From positions 1 through 10,754 of the forward strand of contig QHXL01000323.1 in NCBI GenBank assembly GCA_003222935.1: 10,754 nucleotides of DNA, in the 5' to 3' direction. The DNA comes from Acidobacteriota bacterium. GTDB lineage: Bacteria; Acidobacteriota; Blastocatellia; Pyrinomonadales; Pyrinomonadaceae. Under the pieces are notes generated by a model. That model searched no databases and was not told where the DNA came from. It saw only the letters and a list, made by a program, of their open reading frames with translations. Positions 7,176 to 10,754 of the stretch are shown here, piece by piece. Within the stretch, counting starts at the first letter, position 1, and each line of letters begins with the position of its first letter. Made by a program: the position numbers and the translations under genes.

Positions 7176-7832
7176 CTACGATTGAATGGTAGCCTGTGTT
7201 GTTCCAGTCGCCCTAAAGACAAAGGTCAGCGCGAGTCCGGCAACGAACCCGCCAATATGTGCGAGATACGCAACGCCACCAGTGTCGGCAGTTTGAGATA
7301 TTGAACCAATTCCGCTGACTAACTGCAGGACTATCCAGCCCCCAATTACAACCAGTGCCGGCATTGGAATAATCCCACGGCCCATCATCACTCTCACCTG
7401 TCCGCGTGGGAACAGTACGAGATACGCACCGAGAACACCTGCGATGGCGCCTGAAGCACCAAGGTTGGGAATGGTCGAGGTTGAATTGAAAAGTACCTGA
7501 GCAAACGTCGCTGCGATTCCGCAAAGTAGATAAAAGAGGAAGAACTTGGCGTGGCCGAAACTGTCTTCGACGTTGTCACCGAAGATCCACAAGTAGAGCA
7601 TGTTACCGAGCAGATGCACCCAACCGGCATGCATAAACATAGAAGTAAAGACGGTTGGGAAGTCGCCAGCGGGATTAGCTAGTAATCTGCGAGGGACCAC
7701 GGACCACTGTTGGATAAATGGTTCACCTCCACTCATCTCCACCAGGAAAAAAAGAATATTGAGAGCAATCAAACCGTAAGTGACTACCGGAAAAGTGCGC
7801 CGCCCTGCATTGTCATCGCCAATCGGAAACAT
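7176..7832 (-). CDS. Rhomboid family intramembrane serine protease
   Basis: Rhomboids cut substrate proteins within or near the membrane. The 218-aa product has about six hydrophobic helices and the full signature: MFMHAGWVHLLGNMLYLWIFGD (H68, H73 and N77 in helix 2 and its approach), the nucleophile S127 in GASGAIAG, and the general-base H192 in AHIGGFVAG. The catalytic pair is therefore intact. The start is ATG 7832, set by AAGGAGG 8 bases upstream; an in-frame TTG at 7850 would put this Shine-Dalgarno inside the gene and is unlikely. Its TAG stop lies 4 bp from the stop of the convergent RNB gene. No partner or substrate is evident from the neighbours. Confidence 0.96.
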   Translation of the reverse strand: MFPIGDDNAGRRTFPVVTYGLIALNILFFLVEMSGGEPFIQQWSVVPRRLLANPAGDFPTVFTSMFMHAGWVHLLGNMLYLWIFGDNVEDSFGHAKFFLFYLLCGIAATFAQVLFNSTSTIPNLGASGAIAGVLGAYLVLFPRGQVRVMMGRGIIPMPALVVIGGWIVLQLVSGIGSISQTADTGGVAYLAHIGGFVAGLALTFVFRATGTTQATIQS

Positions 7833-7942
7833 TGAAGTCTCCTCCTTCAAAAGTGATCTAAGTTTGAAATCAATTGAGCAAAGTTGGTGCCAGTTAGAGT
7901 GATGGTGGCTTTTGCTTGGATTCTTCGGGGATTTGGCGATTG

Positions 7943-7955
7943 TTCTGAATCAGAA
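7943..7955. promoter_or_regulatory. Perfect 13-base palindrome upstream of rhomboid
   Basis: TTCTGA and TCAGAA flank a central A. A second inverted repeat, ACTCCG/CGGAGT at 7957-7978, follows 2 bp away. Both lie about 110-145 bp upstream of the rhomboid start and could be operator or leader structures. No convincing rhomboid promoter boxes were found. Confidence 0.3.
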
Positions 7956-7997
7956 TACTCCGTTTACCGCTTCGGAGTTTGTCTAACTTGTGCGAAT

Positions 7998-8159
7998 TCA
8001 ATTCACAAACTGGTTTGCTGGTGCTCCTCCACCTTCACTAATCGCGGCCAGCGCACGCCTCGTACCGCCGACTTCGCCGGTGGTACTTTCAATTTTCAAC
8101 CTACAGGCCTCCAATGAGACCTTCTGATACCAACCGGCTTCACGCCGATGGTCCTTCAA
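7998..8159 (-). other. Possible short reading frame or repeat-derived remnant
   Basis: A minus-strand frame open from a TTG at 8159 encodes 53 residues, ending in EGGGAPANQFVN just before TGA. It has no ribosome-binding site and no recognised domain, and it is partly built of the direct repeat at 8063-8177. A degenerate dispersed element or chance frame is more likely than a real gene. The 7833-8220 stretch otherwise holds no supportable gene. Confidence 0.2.
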
Positions 8160-8177
8160 TTTTCACCTACAGGGCCT
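8063..8177. repeat. Imperfect ~48-bp direct repeat
   Basis: Bases 8063-8110 and 8128-8177 are two copies in the same direction, 65 bp apart start to start. Each begins with TACC, has a GCCG(G/A)TGGT core, and then shares TTCAATTTTCA and CCTACAGG(G)CCT. They differ by a few substitutions and single-base indels. This may be part of a dispersed intergenic repeat. Confidence 0.65.
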
Positions 8178-8221
8178 GTCCAGTAAGCGTAAAGCCTTAG
8201 CGCCAAATCCAACCCACCTTT

Positions 8222-8239
8222 TTTTGAACTGGTTCAAAA
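8222..8239. promoter_or_regulatory. Palindromic operator O1, candidate TetR site
   Basis: TTTTGAAC, TG, GTTCAAAA is a perfect 8+2+8 inverted repeat immediately upstream of a TTGACA box. It shares the core TTGAACNNGTTCAA with the second site at 8283-8296. TetR-family proteins commonly bind such palindromes near their own genes. Confidence 0.75.
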
Positions 8240-8245
8240 TTCTTG

Positions 8246-8283
8246 TTGACAGCCGAACTTTCGAGGTCTACTCTTCGTATAAT
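8246..8283 (+). promoter_or_regulatory. Promoter region of the four-gene operon
   Basis: A perfect TTGACA lies at 8246-8251 and a perfect TATAAT at 8278-8283, but they are 26 bp apart. With the usual 17-bp spacing TTGACA would use TACTCT (8269-8274), matching 3 of 6, while TATAAT would use GAACTT, a poor -35 box. Either two overlapping promoters or an activator-assisted one is possible. Both candidates are flanked or overlapped by the palindromes. Confidence 0.6.
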
Positions 8284-8296
8284 TGAACGTGTTCAA
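8283..8296. promoter_or_regulatory. Palindromic operator O2, candidate TetR site
   Basis: TTGAAC, GT, GTTCAA overlaps the last base of TATAAT and the expected transcription start. Its centre is 59 bp from that of O1. A repressor bound here would block polymerase. It lies just upstream of the AAAGGAGG ribosome-binding site of the first gene. Confidence 0.75.
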
Positions 8297-8317
8297 ATCA
8301 GCTAAAGGAGGCTGACC

Positions 8318-8722
8318 ATGACAATCGAAATCACCACATACCTAGTCTACCTGGCGATAAGTATCGCCCTGACCATCTGGGTGGCCCGCACTCTCCACAA
8401 AAACGGCCGCGTTTTCCTCGTCGATGTTTTTCACGGCAACGAGACCCTCGCTGACTCTGTCAATCACCTCCTCGTCGTCGGCTTTTACCTGATCAACTTC
8501 GGCTACGTCAGTTTGGCGCTGAAACTCGGTTACGACATCGCCGACGCCAAAGAAGGTATTGAAGCCCTGTCTGTCAAAGTCGGCATGGTGTTGTTAGTGC
8601 TCGGCGGCATGCACTTCTTCAATCTGTTCGTCTTCAGCCGCATGCGTCGCCGCAAAACAATCCATGACGGCCGACCTCCAATTGCTCCCGATTCGTTTAC
8701 GGCAGTCAAACAGGAGGTGTGA
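8318..8722 (+). CDS. Small membrane protein, function unknown (three predicted helices)
   Basis: This is a 134-aa protein with hydrophobic segments at about 7-23, 48-69 and 86-107. Between the first two is a charged loop (HKNGRVFLVDVFHGNETLADSVNH), and RMRRRK follows the last helix. The basic cluster suggests that the C-terminal tail (about 108-134) faces the cytoplasm. I do not recognise a named family. The start ATG has a strong AAAGGAGG 6 bases upstream. It is first in the operon, directly behind the two palindromic operators, and only 3 bp separate it from the DUF393 gene, whose ribosome-binding site lies within its last codons. Co-expression with DUF393 and an SDR protein suggests a membrane role linked to redox or lipid/quinone chemistry, but this is inference. 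Confidence 0.88.
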   Translation: MTIEITTYLVYLAISIALTIWVARTLHKNGRVFLVDVFHGNETLADSVNHLLVVGFYLINFGYVSLALKLGYDIADAKEGIEALSVKVGMVLLVLGGMHFFNLFVFSRMRRRKTIHDGRPPIAPDSFTAVKQEV

Positions 8723-8725
8723 CGC

Positions 8726-9082
8726 ATGCGCACACTGACTGTGCTTTACGATTCCGAATGCGGCCTGTGCCGGCGTGCACACGAATGGCTGGCACAGCAA
8801 CCGAAGCTCATTGAGTTGGTTTTTGTTCCCTGTGCATCCGCTGAAGCGCGAAAGCTCTTCCCGGAACTCAATCATGAGTGGACCAAAGCGGACTTGACGG
8901 TCATTGACAATCTTGGTGCGGTCTATTTCGGACCAAAAGGATGGTTGATGGTCCTGTGGGCGCTCACGCGTTACCGTGAATGGTCGTATCGCCTGGCGAC
9001 GCCAGAACTGTTGCCAACTACGAAGCGAGTCGTCTCGGCGATATCTCAGAATCGTTATCAGATATCGCGCGCAGTTTCGTAA
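8726..9082 (+). CDS. DUF393 (DCC family) thiol-disulfide oxidoreductase-like protein
   Basis: This 118-aa protein has the DCC motif DSECGLC at residues 9-15 (D9, C12, C15) right after the first strand TVLYD, as in DUF393/DCC proteins. These have a thioredoxin-like outline and are predicted to do thiol-disulfide exchange; few have been studied. It lacks a signal peptide or clear membrane helix; WLMVLWALTRY near 73-83 is hydrophobic and probably a buried or peripheral helix. The start has AGGAGGT 7 bases upstream, inside the end of the preceding gene. Tight spacing points to coupled expression with the membrane protein, a possible partner or substrate. Confidence 0.93.
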   Translation: MRTLTVLYDSECGLCRRAHEWLAQQPKLIELVFVPCASAEARKLFPELNHEWTKADLTVIDNLGAVYFGPKGWLMVLWALTRYREWSYRLATPELLPTTKRVVSAISQNRYQISRAVS

Positions 9083-9106
9083 CGGAAGGGTATCGAGAAT
9101 CAACAA

Positions 9107-9130
9107 GGGGTGGCCACGGAGTGCCACCCC
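9107..9130 (+). terminator. Perfect 8-bp GC-rich hairpin between the DUF393 and tetR genes
   Basis: GGGGTGGC (9107-9114) and GCCACCCC (9123-9130) enclose 8 bases. No U-run follows, so a full terminator is unlikely; partial termination or mRNA processing that lowers TetR relative to upstream genes is possible. It lies 20 bp before the tetR start. Confidence 0.45.
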
Positions 9131-9150
9131 GACAAAGCGAGGTCAGTTTC

Positions 9151-9876
9151 ATGAGTGCGATGCGAAAGAAAAAATCAGTTAAGACACAGAAAGGAGATCA
9201 GACTAAATCGCTGATCCTGGAGACAGCCCTGGAGATGTTCCACGAGCGTGGATACGAGCAGACAACGATGCGAGCGATTGCCGAAAAGGCAAGCCTCTCG
9301 CTCGGTAATGCCTACTACTACTTTTCCTCGAAAGAACATCTCATCCAGGCTTTCTACCGTCGCACTCATGAACAACACCTCGTGGCCGTGATACCTGCGC
9401 TGGAAAAACAGCAGACGTTAAAAGGACGTCTCCTTGCAGTAATGCGTTTGAAAATTGAGACCATCGAACCGTATTACGAGTTTGCCGGCGCGCTCTTCAA
9501 AACTGCCGCTAATCCCGGTAGCCCACTGAATCCGTTTTCGGATGGGTCCGATCCTGTTCGGCAGCAAAGCATCGAATTGTTTGCTCAAGTTCTCGACGGC
9601 GCTAAGGTGCGAATCCCAAAGGATCTACGAGCTGAGTTGCCTTACTTACTATGGGTTTATCACATGGGAATTATTTTGTTTTGGATTCACGACAAATCGC
9701 CCAAACATCGCCGAACTTACCGACTGGTGGACCACACCGTCGACTTGCTTGACAAGCTCATCTCGCTCGCAAGCAATCCGTTTATGCGACCGATTAGAAA
9801 GCAGGCATTGAAGCTGGTCGAAGAACTTAAGGACGCAGCGGCTGACTTAGAGACACAGAACGAAGGTGAAAAATGA
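9151..9876 (+). CDS. TetR-family transcriptional regulator
   Basis: This 241-aa protein has an N-terminal TetR helix-turn-helix domain. LILETALEMFHERGYEQTT (21-39) leads into MRAIAEKASLSLGNAYYYFSSKEHLIQAFY (40-69), where the second part is the classic recognition helix and YYF wing. The remaining ~170 residues should be the helical ligand-binding and dimer domain; its ligand cannot be inferred. A basic start, RKKKSVKTQK, precedes the HTH. The ATG at 9151 has GAGGT 7 bases upstream; the frame is open back to 8980, but that part overlaps the DUF393 gene and is not coding. It is third in the operon and overlaps the next gene by ATGA. The palindromes at 8222-8239 and 8283-8296 make autorepression likely. 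Confidence 0.94.
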   Translation: MSAMRKKKSVKTQKGDQTKSLILETALEMFHERGYEQTTMRAIAEKASLSLGNAYYYFSSKEHLIQAFYRRTHEQHLVAVIPALEKQQTLKGRLLAVMRLKIETIEPYYEFAGALFKTAANPGSPLNPFSDGSDPVRQQSIELFAQVLDGAKVRIPKDLRAELPYLLWVYHMGIILFWIHDKSPKHRRTYRLVDHTVDLLDKLISLASNPFMRPIRKQALKLVEELKDAAADLETQNEGEK

Positions 9877-10754
9877 AGATAGCTATAACGGGTGGAACTG
9901 GATTCGTCGGAAACCACCTGGCCGACCGCCTGATTAGCGAAGGACACGAAGTTGTCTTACTCGCACGCCGTCCCCGGGCGACCCAGGGTTTTGTTGCCAG
10001 CGACCTTTCTGACGTCGCTCAATTGACCGAAGCATTCGCTGGTTGTGATGCAGTGGCACATTGCGCCGGCATCAATCGCGAGATAGGAGACCAGACTTAT
10101 CAACGTGTCCACGTAGAAGGAACCAGAAACGTGGTTGAAGCCGCAAAGGCTGCCGGCGCAGGCAAGATCGTGTTGATGAGTTTTCTTCGGGCACGTCCAA
10201 ACTGCAACTCGCCTTATCACGAGTCGAAGTGGCAGGCTGAAGAAATTGTGCGCGCGTCGGGGCTCGATTACACAATCATCAAAGCCGGTGTTGTATACGG
10301 TCGAGGGGATCACATGCTCGATCACTTGAGCCACGCGCTACACACGTTTCCAGTGTTTGCATTGGTTGGCCTGGAAGAGAAAACTGTGCGGCCACTGGCG
10401 ATCGACGACCTCGTTCTTGTCATGCGGGCTGGGTTAGTTGATCGTCGACTCAAGCGTCAGACCGTAGCACTGCTCGGCGCTGAGGAAATCTTCTTGAGTG
10501 AAGCTGTCCGACGCGTCGCTGAAGTAGTTGGAAAACAGCCGCTGATGTTTCCACTGCCGGTCTGGTGTCACCAGGTGATGGCGCTGGGGTTTGAGTTGAC
10601 GATGAAAGTTCCACTCACTTCCCTCGCCCAGATACGGATTCTTTCGGAGGGAGTGGTTGAACCGGCAACTCCGGTTACTCCGGTTCCTTACGATCTGATT
10701 CCTACACGAAGGTTTACGGCCGATCAGATTCGCAACGGACTTCCTGCCCCCCGG
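9873..10754 (+). CDS. NAD(P)-binding SDR protein, NDUFA9/NmrA-like (cut by window edge)
   Basis: The frame is open for 294 codons to the end of the window. It starts with MKIAITGGTGFVGNHLADRL, a Rossmann nucleotide-binding loop GGTGFVG at 7-13, with ARRP (31-34) after the second strand; an arginine pair here is often associated with NADP preference. YHESK at 115-119 is the YxxxK pair of extended/atypical SDR proteins, but the usual upstream serine region reads VLMSFLRA. VRPLAIDDLV at 172-181 is typical of NDUFA9-like and NAD(P)-binding epimerase-like proteins. The start overlaps the tetR stop (ATGA), so translation is coupled. It is the fourth gene under the twin operators. The substrate is unknown: NDUFA9-type, sugar-nucleotide or quinone-related roles remain open. 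Confidence 0.9.
   Translation, partial: MKIAITGGTGFVGNHLADRLISEGHEVVLLARRPRATQGFVASDLSDVAQLTEAFAGCDAVAHCAGINREIGDQTYQRVHVEGTRNVVEAAKAAGAGKIVLMSFLRARPNCNSPYHESKWQAEEIVRASGLDYTIIKAGVVYGRGDHMLDHLSHALHTFPVFALVGLEEKTVRPLAIDDLVLVMRAGLVDRRLKRQTVALLGAEEIFLSEAVRRVAEVVGKQPLMFPLPVWCHQVMALGFELTMKVPLTSLAQIRILSEGVVEPATPVTPVPYDLIPTRRFTADQIRNGLPAPR

Noticed and set aside
7884..8117. 77-aa plus-strand frame in the rhomboid-operon gap
   Set aside because: No ribosome-binding site, no domain, unusual composition, and it runs through inverted and direct repeats.
8594..9127. Minus-strand frame of 177 aa opposite the DUF393 gene
   Set aside because: Shadow of two well-supported plus-strand genes; no motif and no ribosome-binding site.
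8980..9150. Upstream extension of the tetR frame
   Set aside because: It overlaps the DUF393 gene and the hairpin at 9107-9130. The ATG at 9151 has its own Shine-Dalgarno and gives a normal TetR length.

Overview
The window looks like a bacterial chromosome segment of roughly 50% G+C, with no phage, IS or CRISPR signal. The gene order yacL-ispD-ispF-pyrimidine nucleoside phosphorylase, the mixed ATG/TTG starts, the secreted hypothetical protein and the repeat-rich intergenic regions suggest an Acidobacteriota-like organism, perhaps Blastocatellia. This is an inference from general resemblance, not a database result.

Region 1 (1-2508, minus strand) is a tight operon. It runs from a membrane-anchored PIN-TRAM protein (YacL type) through ispD and ispF, two MEP-pathway enzymes of isoprenoid precursor synthesis, to the first 51 codons of a pyrimidine-nucleoside phosphorylase cut by the window edge. 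IspF appears about 10 residues short in one helix. A divergent gene (2665-3213) encodes a small exported protein of unknown function.

Region 2 (3313-7171) groups RNA-handling genes: infA (TTG start), an RhlE-type DEAD-box helicase and an RRM protein with an RGG tail on the minus strand, and an RNB-family exoribonuclease on the plus strand. The gaps hold unusual short-period DNA. At three loci, degenerate 7-bp repeats face their own inverted copies across a spacer: 3221-3295, 3550-3659 and 5622-5727. Each locus has its own heptamer. One locus resembles a terminator for infA, one brackets the likely infA promoter, and one runs into the exoribonuclease start. A perfect 14-bp hairpin separates the RRM and helicase genes. 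The RRM leader is long and has a small hairpin over its ribosome-binding site.

Region 3 (7176-7832, minus) is a complete rhomboid protease whose stop lies 4 bp from the convergent exoribonuclease stop. The gap 7833-8317 carries an imperfect ~48-bp direct repeat and a strong regulatory region.

Region 4 (8318-10754, plus) is a compact operon: a three-helix membrane protein, a DUF393 (DCC) thiol-disulfide-type protein, a TetR-family regulator, and an NDUFA9-like atypical SDR protein running off the window. Two palindromes of consensus TTGAACNNGTTCAA flank the promoter region, and the encoded TetR protein is the obvious candidate to bind them. This self-regulated redox and membrane operon and the inverted heptamer arrays are the most interesting parts of the window.
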